From the NCBI RefSeq assembly GCF_963678635.1, contig NC_087064.1, forward strand, positions 62,365,548 to 62,429,547: a stretch of DNA of 64,000 nt, given 5' to 3'. Within the stretch, counting starts at the first letter, position 1. The number at the start of each line of letters is the position of its first letter. The stretch is from Symsagittifera roscoffensis. Lineage: Eukaryota; Xenacoelomorpha; Acoela; Convolutidae. Both the position numbers and the translations under genes were made by a program. Below are positions 1 through 13,400 of this stretch, in pieces. The notes beneath the pieces are model-generated. The model was not told the origin of the DNA, searched no databases, and worked only from the letters and a program-made list of their open reading frames with translations.

Positions 1-660
1 TCTTTTTGAAAACTTATTTCAGGTCGTTCGAATCACGACTGAAACGCTTTTAACATGGTATATCTTTCCATCCAGTCCGATGATTGTTTATTGCACGTAA
101 CTTTGCATGAAAAATAAACAAAAAAAAGCAACAAGGAAAGCTGGTTGCTGTGCAAGTAGCACAGAATGTTCCAAACATTTTCATAAAAAAAACATATAAA
201 AAAGTTTTCTGTACTTTTATTTACATTAGTGCCGTTTTCTGTTTATCGTGTGATAGAAAAAACTATACAAATGAGTGAAAAGCTAGCCAATTAGGCTTAG
301 TTGAGAACAATTGGCTCAAGCCCGTTTTTCTCAACACTAGAACAACTTTTTGAAAACTTTTCAGTGTCGCTCGAAGCATGACTAAAAGGGCTTTAGTATG
401 GCATATCACACGAGCAAACTCGATGATTACTTTTGGTATTTGACTTTCTATGGAAAGAAATGAAATACACACGAATACAAATTCCTCGCCATTTTCAAAA
501 GTCGGAACAAAACAATTGTTCTCAAAAAAATTTCATTTTTGGTATTTATATTTTTATACAAGCAACCAATTTAAAAATCAGGCTCAAACTGATCATGAAT
601 TTAAACAATGAAAGCCTGTTCCTGTGCAATTAGCACAGAGTATTCTGACCTCATCTTTAA
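1..660 (-). repeat. Dispersed repeat family A, two adjacent copies
   Basis: Two tandem partial copies (about 20-180 and 350-640) carry the module GTCGTTCGAATCACGACTG, then a CCGATGATT block, an A-rich stretch, and a GTGCAAGTAGCACAGAATGTTCC-like end. The same module occurs in this orientation near 1055-1180 and in the opposite orientation near 3840-3970, 30780-30910 and 57330-57475. Copies differ by many substitutions, so this is an old non-coding family. I see no terminal repeat or coding capacity and do not assign a class. The ORFs here (263-472 minus, 433-633 plus) fall inside the repeat and look accidental. Confidence 0.6.
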
Positions 661-1009
661 AAATTTACAAAAAAATCTATTTTATTTCTAATAACTTCAG
701 TTTTTTTTCTATGCAAGGTGTAATGGAAAGATCTGAACAAAAGACTAGGTTTTAGACATATCTAATACTTCATAGTCAAAAACGCGTTTTAAAAAACAGT
801 TTTTTTGAAAGATTATTTAAAAAAGTCAAAAGTTTGAATACATTTTTTCAGAAATTTTTTTTGAAATTTTGAAGTTTTTATTCTAAAATGGCGCTAAGAA
901 ATATTGGAGTGCTTAAAAATCATGGCTTATTTATTACTAATCTGCTACTAGACTACTACTTTCAGCCTGCTCGCTTGCTTTACTTGCTCGAAATTAGACA
1001 ATCAAAATT

Positions 1010-1200
1010 TTGAAACGGTTTTTTCTCGACACTAGGAAGTTTTTTTGCGAAATTTCCAAATGTTGTTTGAGTCACAACTGAAAAACTCCTATTAAGATAT
1101 ATTATTCAACCCAGTCCGATGATTATTTGTGGCACTTAAAAAAAGAAAAAATTAAAATACACCCGAACACACCCTCTTGCCCATTTTTGATGGTCGGAAC
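1010..1200 (-). repeat. Dispersed repeat family A, third copy
   Basis: It contains the TCACAACTG / CAGTCCGATGATTATTTG / TAAAATACACCCGAACAC blocks in the same order as the copies at 20-180 and 350-480. The rest of 660-1010 and 1200-3700 is AT-rich sequence in which I find no supported gene. Confidence 0.5.
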
Positions 1201-3719
1201 ATTAAAAACTAGACAGTTGAGGCTGAAGTGCGGCCATTTATTGATTTTTGTTTTTTAAAATGTTCCGCGTTTCTATTTCCCTTGGGCACTTTAATTACAG
1301 CTTCTATCGGAAAAAACAACTTTAAACTCTTTCAATTAGGCTGCTGCGAAAAAAGCGCTTGCGATCCGCCACATTTTTTCACGTCCCACATATCAAGAGG
1401 AATCCGCAACTTTTCAATATTGTTTTTGATTGGCATTTTGTTCGCAAACTAAACCTGAATATCATTCGGAGTCCAAACCAAAATTAAAAATTTTTAATAT
1501 GATTCTGTAATTACTCCCCTAAGAGCCTTTTCGTAGTAAATGGTTGCGCTTGAAGGCAAACTACCTGGGGAAATACGCCTTCCCATCCCTCGGTGGTAGT
1601 TGGAACAAGAAGCGTCACGAATGGAACGAATATTTTCAATTCAATCATTAAATTATGTCCGTTATCTTTTTTTGATTCTTTTTAAAGATCTTTTTCAAGG
1701 ATAAGGTATGTATAAAAGGTCACCTAAAAATTATAGGTTATCTAATTGCGAATGTGTCAAAGTTTTGTGGTGATTTTCAAAAATAAAACAGATACTTATT
1801 GTTTTCTTTCCGTTTCGGAAAAATGTATGAACGCATTATTAGGAACTCCTCTGATTCCATTTTTGATGCTACTGTATAAGTATCAAATTCGCGTGAATGA
1901 AATGTATACTACCATTTTGTGGCACCATAAAAGCTAGTAAAGCAACGGAACCATTCATCAAATATTCTGTGACAGCGCTCTGGAAACCCTTCAATCTTTA
2001 AAGAGGTCGATTGTTAAATCGATGCCTGAATAAGTATTACATACTTAGAAGTACATGGAAAGTATATAAAAAGATTGAAACCCCCAAGCGGTCGGATCAT
2101 TTTTCATCTTCAACCATTTAGGTTTTCCATCCATTAATATGCCGGTTTCGATGTGCTCTTAAGTTTTTGCATGTCATATTTGAATTAAGTTTTTGTAGAC
2201 TAAAAAGTATTTTTCCCCGAGTTTCAATCAACTTTTGCGTCATTCGATTGCACTGGGTATTCAAAATATAGATCGAGGGTTGGTCGGCGGTGTCAGGACT
2301 GTGCTTGAAAACAATAATGGCACAAAAGCGAAAGCTTAATTAGGCTCCCAAAGGATGAATTCATGAAACTTTATTCAGTTCAAACAATTACTTTTTTAAT
2401 GATGCATAAGGCTTTTTGGAAATTGAATATTGATTTCATTCGAATAGGCATTGGCAAATAGTTGCATATACACTTCCATGGATGCAAAACAGGTCACTAA
2501 GACCTTTCTGGTAGTTCTATACGTTGGCTCATGGAAGAAACTGCGTTTCCAATTAAAAAATATAGGAATTCATGAATATTTTTAGTTTCAGTTTAAACCT
2601 CCTTGAATGAGTTGAATAACATTCTCGCCTTTTTGAAAATGTTTGCGCAAAACTTCAATTAAAAATGTAAATTTTATGAATTTTGTTACTAGGGACCTTC
2701 AGATAAAAATAAGTTAGGGTCTCGGTAAGTTTTGACGACTATGATGATTCAAAAGTTCTAAATTAAGGAAATCCAGTGGAGGTTTTATCGAATTTGCAGA
2801 AAAAATCCCTCATAAAATTGGCAATAATATAACGGTTCATGGACAGCATATAACTGAAATTTTTGAACACACAAATTAACAGTTCAAATTACCCTTTTTG
2901 AAAACATTTGAATACATTGAACACATTAAAACAAATAAATATCCATCTTGAACTCTGGTCAATTATTTCAAACTAGAGTTTTCACTTTTGTTTTTTGGTA
3001 TATGTTTTCGGTATGTTGCTATTTAAGGTCGGTTTGACGCAATTGAACCAGTAATCAATTTTTCTTATCACCAGTTGTATGTCATGTTGAAAGGGCACAA
3101 GCAAGCTAGCCATCTAACGTATGCTATATCATCTGCAATTTGTATTAAATTAGAGCTGTTCTTAGATCTTATCGAATAATTTATATAAAGTAAGAGAATA
3201 AGTGGTCCCAAAATAGTCCCTGGGACACTTCAGAATTGATGAAAATATTTGGTGAATCTTTTCAAGCTTCGCAAAATTTATAAAAACTAAAAATATGCAA
3301 AGTCTTGGCGCGTTTAACAGAGCCAAAAAACCACAGAGTCGAGAATGAAATAGTATTGAAGTTCCGAAACTTTGAGATGTAAAAAAATGTGCTACAGGTT
3401 TTAACTTTGATTTACGTAATAAAAAAGGGTTGCCCAGGTTAAGTTAAAAACTGTTGAAGCATTTTTTGGTTATATAAGTCTAAAGCGTCAAGTAAGTGGA
3501 GCTTGTTTTTTTGTACTAGTGATTTTACACCAAGTGAAACAGTGATATTCAACAAAAACAAACCAAAAACGTACCTGAAAAACAATAACTTGATGATTGG
3601 TAATCGGATTGACCAAATTATTTAATGAAACACATTTTTTCAGTAAGGAAATTTTTATTTCCATTTCTGTTTAGAAAGATGCGTTTAAAAAATTGTGCAC
3701 ACTTAATGAAATTTCAGCC

Positions 3720-3985
3720 CAGTTTAAGGTATGGCCAAAAATTAATTGCGTCCGCCAAAATTAGAAATATTTTGGAAATCGATTTATTGTAACGACTGAA
3801 GCTCAAAATTGATTTATTGTAACGGCTAAAGCTGAAGATAAGCTTTGTATTCGGGTGTGTTTTAGTTTTTTCTTTTTTTATTTACACGCAAAATCAAGTA
3901 CCAAAAAAATCATCGAACAGGGTCAAATGAAATATCATATTAAAGAACTTTTAGTCGTGATTCGAACGACATTACAAACTCTAAT
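3720..3985 (+). repeat. Dispersed repeat family A, plus-strand copy
   Basis: It reads GTATTCGGGTGTGTTTTAG, an A/T-rich stretch, AAATCATCGAACAGGGTC, then TTTTAGTCGTGATTCGAAC. This is the reverse complement of the block order at 20-480 and collinear with 30780-30910 and 57330-57475. Confidence 0.55.
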
Positions 3986-4108
3986 GGGTATTGTATAAAT
4001 AGGGTGTAAAACAAATACGAACGCGCGAAATTGGAAACCAACTTAATTTTTGGCATTTTTGAAATGCATATTTTATACAGAAATGTTGTCAAAAATTATC
4101 CATGCATT

Positions 4109-4121
4109 GGGGGGGGGGGGG
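4109..4121. repeat. Homopolymer G tract (13 G)
   Basis: A run of 13 G in otherwise AT-rich DNA. Length in an assembly is unreliable. With the 18-C tract at 11581-11598 it is one of two long G/C homopolymers in the window. Confidence 0.9.
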
Positions 4122-4809
4122 TAATTAACAAGGTCCAAAAGGGAGGGGAAATAGTTAACAAGATCCACACATTTTCACACTCAATCCCTCAGCTCAAATA
4201 CTCAACAGTTCTTTGTTTTTAAAGTTCATCTGAGAGATGTTTTTGACACCCTGCAACGTTTGGCTGTATTTCTATCAGGACGCAGAAAAAGTCCATATAA
4301 ATTGCCTCGAGTAGCAACAAAGAGCTTCGCTTATCAAAATCAGTCCACATCTTCAAATATTTGAAAAGAAGCAGACTATCTTCGTAAAGTTGGCATCATT
4401 TAAATATACTTAACGTCTCACAGAAACAAAATATTTAGAAATTTTTTTTGATGTCGAATACTTTGGGATTCCCAGAAAAACTCTCGCTGGTTTAAATCTG
4501 GAGAATCTTTATTTTGGTGCAAAAATCATTCCAACGTTTTTCACGAATTGAATTTAACTTTAGTACAAAATTTTCGACTATAACTTAACAGAAATCAACA
4601 AAGAATTTACAATCACGGGATATAAAAGTTGCAGCTTATTGTTTTCAAAGAGCAAATCTACGAAATTTTTTTCACGTTTTTTTTTCGTTTACTCTGCAAC
4701 TATTTACCATGCAGGGTTCAAATTTTGAAAAAAAGATAAAACTGATTGTAAGGGCTCACACGAGTCAAAATTTGAGAAAACATGTTTTGAAGGCGTAAAT
4801 TAGCCACTA

Positions 4810-7800
4810 TATCATAACTAGTTTTAGAGATTTTTTCGCTGTGGAAACAACCCCGCAAAATTTTGAAAAAAAGGGATCAAACTAATTCCCTGGGTAGCCG
4901 ATGAGCTTATATTAATGTTTATACTGCCATACACAGGCTTCTGATGCATGCATGCGTGTTGTGATGAATTCTCTCCCAAATTTCTGGTATAAGCTCCCAA
5001 AAAAATTCAATGTATATGTCCCTGAAACAAATATGACGGTTTCCAAGCAGAACCAAGTATATATGTTAATTTATTATCTTTCATTTTTCATGTAGTTCTC
5101 CAGTTTTGGCTCAGTTGAGTCCTTACTATTCGTATCATCTACCTTTTGTGAAAATTTGAGCCCTGCTTCTCCGAAACTTGCAGAGAAAAAAAAACGTGAA
5201 CAACAAAACCTCATATCGTTGAAAACAAATATTGCAACTTCTATGTCTTTAAAATTAGAGCAAAAACCGACTGTTAGTTGAAACGTTAGATTTTTTATCA
5301 ATTAAGGGTTGTGAATCATGCAGTCCTCGAAAAAACTGTTTTCGAGGCGCTAACTACCACTACAAATGAGTGGATTTATCATTTAAGCCTTAGTTAACAG
5401 CTAAGGTAACATAATATAGCCTAAGGAAACAAAGTAAAAGTAACTAATGTCAATCTGTTTTCGGTTTTAAAAACTCTGATAAGTGACTCTTAAATAAGCC
5501 ATTCGACCAATTTCCAAAACGAAACATTTCCACGCCTATTCAGGTAATCATTTTTTGTTTTTCGTATTACTAAGAAACTGCGGGCCTAGACAAAAAAGAA
5601 AAATTCCCTTCAAAGTTAGTGTATCTTGGAGCCAAAGACGCCTTCAAAATCATTTTGGGTTGGTCGGCAAATGTAAAAATAAAACAATGAGGGTCATATC
5701 TCTAAGGGGAAAATAATGTTATTTTGGTTCTAAGTTGGAGATTTTCAGCAATCAGAATCGAACAATTCATATGCAGCCCTCACCAAATTAAAGGCTCGGG
5801 TGCAAGATAGAAGAGGGATTTAACTTGATTCAAACTGTAATTTTTGTAAAATTGTTTGTGTTTTGTGTTTGTTGTTGTCATATTTTGAATTGGTGGTCCA
5901 ATTTTTATGTTAGACGGAACGATTTTCAATTTTTAAAATTTTATGTTAGTCGATACGCCGCCAGCTAAAGTTTATATGACTTGTGTAAGTTGAGCAGTTT
6001 CTCCTCTGACGCCCAAAACTTAATGCTGATATTATCGAAACACATGTTTTGCAGAGTTCTGATGTTCGTGTGGTATTTCTTCTTGTAATTTTCCTTGCTT
6101 GATTCAAGTTTCCTTGTGACGTTCCAATTAGATTTTTTTCAAAGATAGTCAACAAATCAAAATCAAATTCTACTCTCCACCTCCCTTAAATCCGCCTTCA
6201 GTGAAATTGTCAGTTTTATACAAAAAGTAATATTCTTTTATCCGTGCAAATAATATCGACCAATTTGGTTGATGTCTGAGTTTTAACACCCTTATTACCT
6301 CAAATGTTATCAAGCTTGGTGCTTCAAGTTATTTTGCATTGCAAATTGGTCAAAACTGTTTATCTGAAATTCACTTATTGCGACAGATTTCTCTAACGCT
6401 TCACGAGTTGTTCTACCGACAACAGATTGACATTAGTTAGTTCTACTTTATTTTCTTAACCTATATTTTGCTACCCTAGGTGTTTACTTACGCCTAATTG
6501 ATAAATCCATTCATTGGTAGTGGTAATTCTTGCGTTGAAAACAGTTGTCTGAGGACTGCAGGGTTAATTACCATTACTGGTTAAAAAAGTCAACGTTTTA
6601 ACTAACATTCGGTTTTATCTCGATGACAAAAGACATAGAATTTCCTATTTTTGTTTTCAACGAAATGAAATTTCATGGTTCACGTTTTGTTTGTTTTTAT
6701 TCTGCAAATTATCAAGAAACTTGTATCTTGATAACTTGCAAAGAAAAACAAACAAAACGTGAGTCTGTATCTTGATGAATTGCTGACTTTTCTCTGCAAG
6801 TTATCAAGATACCTTAGGTGTTAACTTAGGCTTAATTGATAAATGCACTCATTAGTAGTTGTAATTATTGCGTTGAAAACAGTTGTCTGAGAACTGCAGG
6901 ATTAAAAACCCTTTCTGTTAAAAAAAGCCATCATTTTAACTAACAGTCGGTTTTATCTCGAAAACAGAAGACACTATTTAGCAATTTTTGTTTAGAACAA
7001 ATTGGAATTTCGTTGTTCACGTTTTGTTTGTTTTTCTCTGCAAGTTATCAAGATACAAGGCTCAAATTTTGAAAAAAAAAGATAATACTAATTATAATGA
7101 CTGAACTGTGCCAAAATTCGAGAACTAAATCATAAACATTTTTAGAGGTGTTTTGCAATGGAAGTAATCTTGCAAACAGTATAAAAAAAATGGAATATAC
7201 GGGCTGAAATTAATTCTTCAGAATGTTGATGAGCGCGACTTACTCTTTATAGTGCCGAAAAATGAAAGATAACAAATTAACAGATATACTTGGTTCTGCT
7301 TGGATACCGTCATACTTGTTTTGGCGATATATACAATAAATTTTTTTGGGAGCTTATACCAGAAAATTGGGAAGTTTTCATCACAACAGACATGCTAATG
7401 AGAAGCCTGTGCACGATTTTATATGACTGAATTCAATCATCAGCGCAACATTATTCAGAAATGTTTAGCCTTTTTCTTACGCCGGACCCAGTCTCTGCTA
7501 TTTCTGCTATCCCTCAGTTTTCGGCAGAATAAACATTAATACAATCTCATCAGCTTCCCAAGGAACTAATTCGATTCCTTTTAATTTTTTTTTAAATTTT
7601 TTGTACTGCTTGCGAGGTTGTTTCTACAGCAAAAACATCTCTAAAACTAGTTATGATATAGTTCTCGAATTTTGGCTCAGTTCAGTCATTAAAATTAGTA
7701 TCATATATATTTTTTTTCAAAATTTGAACCTTGTATCTTGATAACTTGAAGAGAAAAACAAAGAAAACGTGAAAAACGAAAATTCATTTTGTTGAAAACA

Positions 7801-9450
7801 AAAAATTCCAATTTCTATGTCTTTTGTTTTCGAGATAAAACCGACTGTTAGTTGAAACGGTGGCTTTTTTTAGCCAGAAGGGTTTTTAGTCCTGCAGTCC
7901 TCAGACAACTGTTTTCAACGCAAAAATCACCACTACTAATTAGTGGTTCTACCAGTTAAGCCTAAGTAAACACCTAAAGTAACAAAATATAGGTTAACGT
8001 AATAAAGTAGAACTAACTAATGTCAATCTGTTGTCGGTGGAACAACTCGTGAAGCGTTAGAGAAACCAGTCGTAATAAGTGAATTTCAGATAAACAGTTT
8101 CGACCAGTTTCCACTGCAGAATAAATCGAAGCACCAAGCTTGATAACATTTGAGGTAATATGGGTGTTAAAAATTAGACATCAACCAAATTGGTCGCAAT
8201 TTTTGCAGGGATATTAGAATAACACTTTTTAGTATAAAACTGACAACTTTACCCAGGTAGGAAGAGAGCACAAAACTGACAATTTTACTAAGGGAGGGAG
8301 GAAGCAGAATTTGTCTTTGAATTGTTTGCTATCTTAGAAAAAAAATCAAATTGCAACGTCACAAGGAAATTGGAATCAAGCGAAACTTAAGGGAAAATTA
8401 CAAGAAGAAAAACCACACGAACATCAGAACTCTGCAAAACATGTGTTTCGATAAAATCAGCATTAAGTTTTGGGCGTCAGAGGAGAAACTGCTCAAGTTC
8501 AACACATCTCATATAAATTTTAGCTGGCGGTGTATCGACAAGCATAAAAATTTAAAAATTGAAAATCATTCCGTCTAACCTAAAAATCGGACCACCAATT
8601 CAAAAAATGACAACAACAAACTCAAAACACAAAAAATGTACAAAAATGACAGTTTGAATCAAGTTAAATCCCCCTTCTATCTTGCACCCGAGCCTTTAAT
8701 TTGGTAAGCGCTGCATATGAATTGTTCGATTTTGATTGCTAAAAATCTCCAACTTAGAACCAAATAACAATATTTTCCCCCTAAAGATATGACCCTCTTC
8801 GTTTTTTTTCTACATTCTTTTTGGGCCGACCAACCCAAAATGATTTTGAAGGCGTCTTTGGCACCAAGATACACTAACTTTGTAGGGAAATTTTGTTTTT
8901 TGTCTAGGCCCGCAGTTTCTTAGTAAAATGAAAAACAAAAAACGACTATCTGACTAGGCGTGGTAATCTAAAACTCAAACCAAAGAATTTGTAGTCTGTA
9001 AACACTTTTGACACCCGCTAACAGCTCAGTTTTGTCTAAATTTTTAAAGTTACAGCTTTGCGAGAGTCTAAAATCCGTTTTTTTTAATATCGCTTTTTTG
9101 TTTTCTGTCTAGGCCCCCACTTTTTATAAAATGTAAACAAAAAAACAATTATCTGACTTGGCGTCCAAATCGAAAACAAAAAACCGGTATCTGATTCGGC
9201 GTGGAATTAATTCGATTTAGAACTTGGTCGAACTGCTTCTCTGAAATTCACTTATTACGACAGAGTTTTTTTAACTGACAACAGATTGACATTAGTTACT
9301 TTTAATTTTTTACAATAGGTTATATTTTGTTACCTTAGGAGTTTACTCAGGCTTAAATGGTAAATCCACTCTGTAATGGTGGTATTTGTTGCCTTGAAAA
9401 CAATTTTCTTACAACTGCAGTATTAACAACCTTAATTTTTGAAGAAAAAT
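4810..9450. repeat. Nested inverted-repeat complex of one repeat family
   Basis: Several copies of one roughly 0.7-1.1-kb module lie in both orientations. The longest pair is 5571-6640 and its reverse complement at about 7820-8945; for example the CTGCGGGCCTAGACAAAAAA end near 5578 mirrors the end near 8910. Segment 4810-5520 recurs directly at about 7660-8120 and inverted at 6810-7400 and 7535-7665. A further partial inverted copy is at 9220-9450. A recognisable landmark is the GAAAACAGTTGTCTGAGGAC block (6535, 6875; inverted at 7900). No transposase or polymerase ORF is visible, so a foldback or MITE-like non-autonomous element is the simplest reading. Short ORFs at 5946-6155 (minus) and 8351-8578 (plus) are mirror copies of the same arm, not genes. 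Confidence 0.7.
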
Positions 9451-10433
9451 CATCGTTTCGTAGGCTCTCAGTAATATAACAACAAAATGCTCGTACTAGA
9501 GGCAAACTCTGGATGTTTTGACTGCCCATTAACTGGTCTCTAATAGTTTTTGCTTTATGAACAATTGACGAACTATGAATTTTAGGCTGGTAGTATCAAA
9601 ATGTAAGGGTAATGGAATTAATAAGATCAATTAGCTTGCCTAAGTTTAAGATGAAACGATTTGTAGTGCGGAATAATTCGCCACACGTAAATAATGCGCG
9701 TTACATTTTCAGCATTGCAGTATAAAACGAGCAGTTTCGTTAGATAGGTGTTATGGTGTTATGTTAAAACAGTGGTGAGCGAACTCGGCGGGGACCACGA
9801 AAATCTAGGGATCAATCCCCCGACAGAGCTTTTAGTTTGTGAAACTAAAAACTACCCTGTTCAAATACATTGTTCACAATCTTTGAAAGTCGAAACAATA
9901 AATGACGTCGAAAAAAAAGCAGTTTAACAAGTTTTTGACTAAAACTCCTTTGGAAACAGTTCACTTACACAGTGTATCCAACTGTTTGTCGTTTGAAAAG
10001 AAATGTAATAATTGATCGATTCGAACTGTAATTTTTTTAAAAAATAATTAAAGCACCAGATTTAATCACAATGTTTTTTACGAAAATGTTTTCAACATTT
10101 GTTTTTACTATAGAAGTTTGAAAGAAAGCAGAAGGTTTAAGGCATAACAAATGTTTCTTATGAAAAAAATGTCCAAGTCTTAGCAAACGTGATGGCTTTT
10201 ATGCGGGAAAAATAATCAAACAGTTCTCAGAAAATCAAAATTCAGACGACCAACAACGCGGTAAAACCATGCAAGTATACTAAAATTACAAAAACCTCCT
10301 CGACCAAAGTGCTTGCAAAAAGGTCCAAAAAAATATTCACGTTTTTCATCTTTATTTATTTAATTTTGAAACAACTTCACACCCAACAAAAAGTATTTGG
10401 TTTGAAGCAAATAATTCGAATTTCGATTTTCAG

Positions 10434-13400
10434 GGCAGAAACAAAAAGCGAGTATCTGACTCGGCGTCCAAATTATCCGATAAGTTCAAGGACGACATTC
10501 TCGGCTTCGCACAGAAACTGAAGACTACATGCGAAGAGAGTGACATGCGAATAGTGGATGGGAGTGGCACATTTGCGATAGTGACTCATGACCAGTACGA
10601 GAGACTGAATCACACTCACCATATTTTCATCATGCCTGGACTGAAGAGACAGATTACTATAATGTAAGAGCAGAAAGGTTTTTTTAAGAACAAAAGCAGG
10701 TGGCCTTGCAAGATAATTTGTGGATTCCTTGTTCGCAAAAATGCTTGTTCTTCTCAATATCAATTTTTTATGGTGCTGGTTCCGCTTAGATCCAGTGTTA
10801 AAGCATTAAGATACTATACTATTACCAGTTGTTTTTTGCCATTTTGACTTCATACTTTTATCAAACCAAAATTATTCATAAATATGCTGAGCTCGATTTG
10901 TCTCGAATGTAATTTATTTTGAAAAACATTTTTGCTCGCTCGAAATAGCATTGAAATGTAAAACACAAAGCCGTTAATTTTTACGCAGACTTCAGTTGAT
11001 AAATAAAAATTTACCCCTCGAAGCCCGCACATGCTTAGGAAACAATATATTACAAACATTTTAGCAAAATTGAACTAAATTTTACAAAGTCTGATTTGTT
11101 CAAGTTACAGCAGATTAGAAGAATCGAATGAAATGGATGTTTAAAAAGCAAATGTGCTCAAAATCTGTCATTTGGTTAACGAAAAGTTACCATACAAGCT
11201 GACGAACGAGACAAAAATATTTCTAATCGCAAGCGTAACTACCGAACTAAGGGGTGAATTTAGGGAGGGGGTGGGGACGGACGTCCTTTCTCTCTCAGGG
11301 AATTGACCACCTGCCGACCCTAAGTACTATTTTGAGATATCCATATTTAGGGAAGAAGGAGGGAAGGGGAGAGCGCGCGCCTAAAAAGCGCAATTTTTTG
11401 GTCAACTTTTTTCAAAAATGCCTTTTTTGGCCTGTTTTTTTTCAAAATTATGCCTGCGGCGCACAAAATTTGACCAAAACAGGGTCTTTTTAATGCTTTT
11501 GGTGCTTTGGGAGAGCGGAAAATCAATTTGGTCGACCTAATAAAAGTCGACAAAATTTTCGAAAATTTTTTGAAAATTCGCCCCCCCCCCCCCCCCCCAT
11601 CGAGAAAATACTAGATCCACCCGACCAAACTTATTGAAAAAGCATTTCTGTAAACCAGGGTTTTATAAATTTTAAGCATCTTGATTGACTTTTTTTGAGA
11701 AAAATTAAGTTAAACAGAGCTGACTGAATCAACCCAATTGATTTTGCAGGTGCTCCTAGGACACTTTAATAGGGTCTTTTTGACAATAGTTTTTGCACTG
11801 CAGGCAAAATTTTGAAAAAAAAGCTCAATATGCCGTTTTTGAGCCATTTTTAGAAAATTTCGGCCAAAAAAACCGTGTTTTTTTTTCGGCGCACGCTCTC
11901 CTTCAAAATTAGTATATATTAGCGCCCAAGGTGCCTTTGGAAAAACTTTACGGTTCGTCGGCCGAAAATAGATGTCAAGAAATAATACCAATGGTGGGAC
12001 TCTTTGATTGGTGACGGGTCGAATACCTGAGGAAGGGGTGTCCGCCCCTGTCAATACGTAATTTTGAATATCTGATGTTACGTCTGGAAATCTTAAGACC
12101 GTATAGTTTTGAGATTAAAATTACGCTTCTTGTACGAATAGCAGTTTTTTTATTGGAGAGCGTAAGACTTTTTCCATGGGAGAAAACGATGAGCTAAGTA
12201 TGTAATAATTCATAGTTTTAAATCGATGATTAAAATGTCTAACTTCTCGGTCTTATTGAACAGTTTTCAGTTCTCACTGCATGCGTTTCAGAAAGAGTCA
12301 ACCTGATTTACAGCAGCCAGATGGAATGAATGTGCCTCAAATTTGTAAACAGCTTCAAGGAGGAATATACACTCAAATTAGTAAGCAATTTTGAATCAGT
12401 ACGATTAATTATGGATAAATTTATTATGTGTATCGTGCAACCCGAGCTGAGGTCCGCAGCTTATGTTGTGATCAAACTACGTCGCATTAAAGTACTTTTC
12501 GCGACCGAAATTCCATACTCCTGCCCGACGTTTGAGCTCCGCAACCTCGGAGCGTGGGTCGCGCAAAGTCGCAACATGGATCTCGCAGAAACCCAACAAT
12601 TCTCAAAATTTTTGAAACTATGTTTTGATTATCAAGAAGTACCATTCATCTGATTGATATATTGAGCGATATTTACTCGAAAAGAGTTGGCTACCACAAA
12701 ATGAACGCTTGAAGAGGACATCTTCGCAATTTTGAAATTTAGATCTTCCCGAGTTATAAATAATTAATAAAATTTAAAATAGCCAGCAGGCAGTTGGGAA
12801 AGAGTCATGAACGCAAAGAACAGAAAAAATTACTGACTTGTTTTTGGAAACATCTCAGCTTTCAATTTAAAAGAAAAAAATAGATGCCCCTGAAGCTCAT
12901 AAAATTTCTAGAACAATTTATGACCGGCATTTTTTGATAAGGTTGACCAAATCTGAAAATTGAAACCCACTTTCGAAACTATAGTCTGTCATCTTTTTCG
13001 TGTCTTTTACACTTTTGCTGTTCAAAAGCCGAATTACCTTCCTATCAACAAAAGAAAGGAAGTGAATTTAGAAGAAATCAGAAGTCAAACCACGATAAAT
13101 CAAACTTTAGCGTGAACAAATTTCAAGAGTTTTTCTTGAAAAACAAAACAAAAAAATCACCAAGATCTATAAAAGAGTGTTCACTACGTTCATGATTCTT
13201 TACAATAGCGAACTTTAGTAAGCCGCAAATTTTGGTGCCACGTTACGGCTTTTTGATAGTATGTGCACTGAGATTCGAATAATAATAAGTAACACAGTTG
13301 ATACAGTTTATATTCATTAAATGAACCGCAAACAGCTGTTTATTTCAATCAACATAACATTAAGATAGAGGTGAAGCTGAGCTTCGCACCTCTTGCGATA

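Noticed and set aside
1228-1452. 74-codon plus-strand ORF, and a minus-strand PLDMWDVKKC fragment recalling TSR3
   Set aside because: It is short, without splice or start context, and the similarity covers only a few residues.
1550-1650. Plus-strand open stretch reading KWLRLKANYLGKYAF
   Set aside because: About 38 codons with no start, no splice context and no family match; possibly an old transposon scrap.
9755-9840. tRNA-like GTGGTGAGCGAACTCGGCGG stretch
   Set aside because: The arms do not pair into a cloverleaf and no second copy was found in the window.
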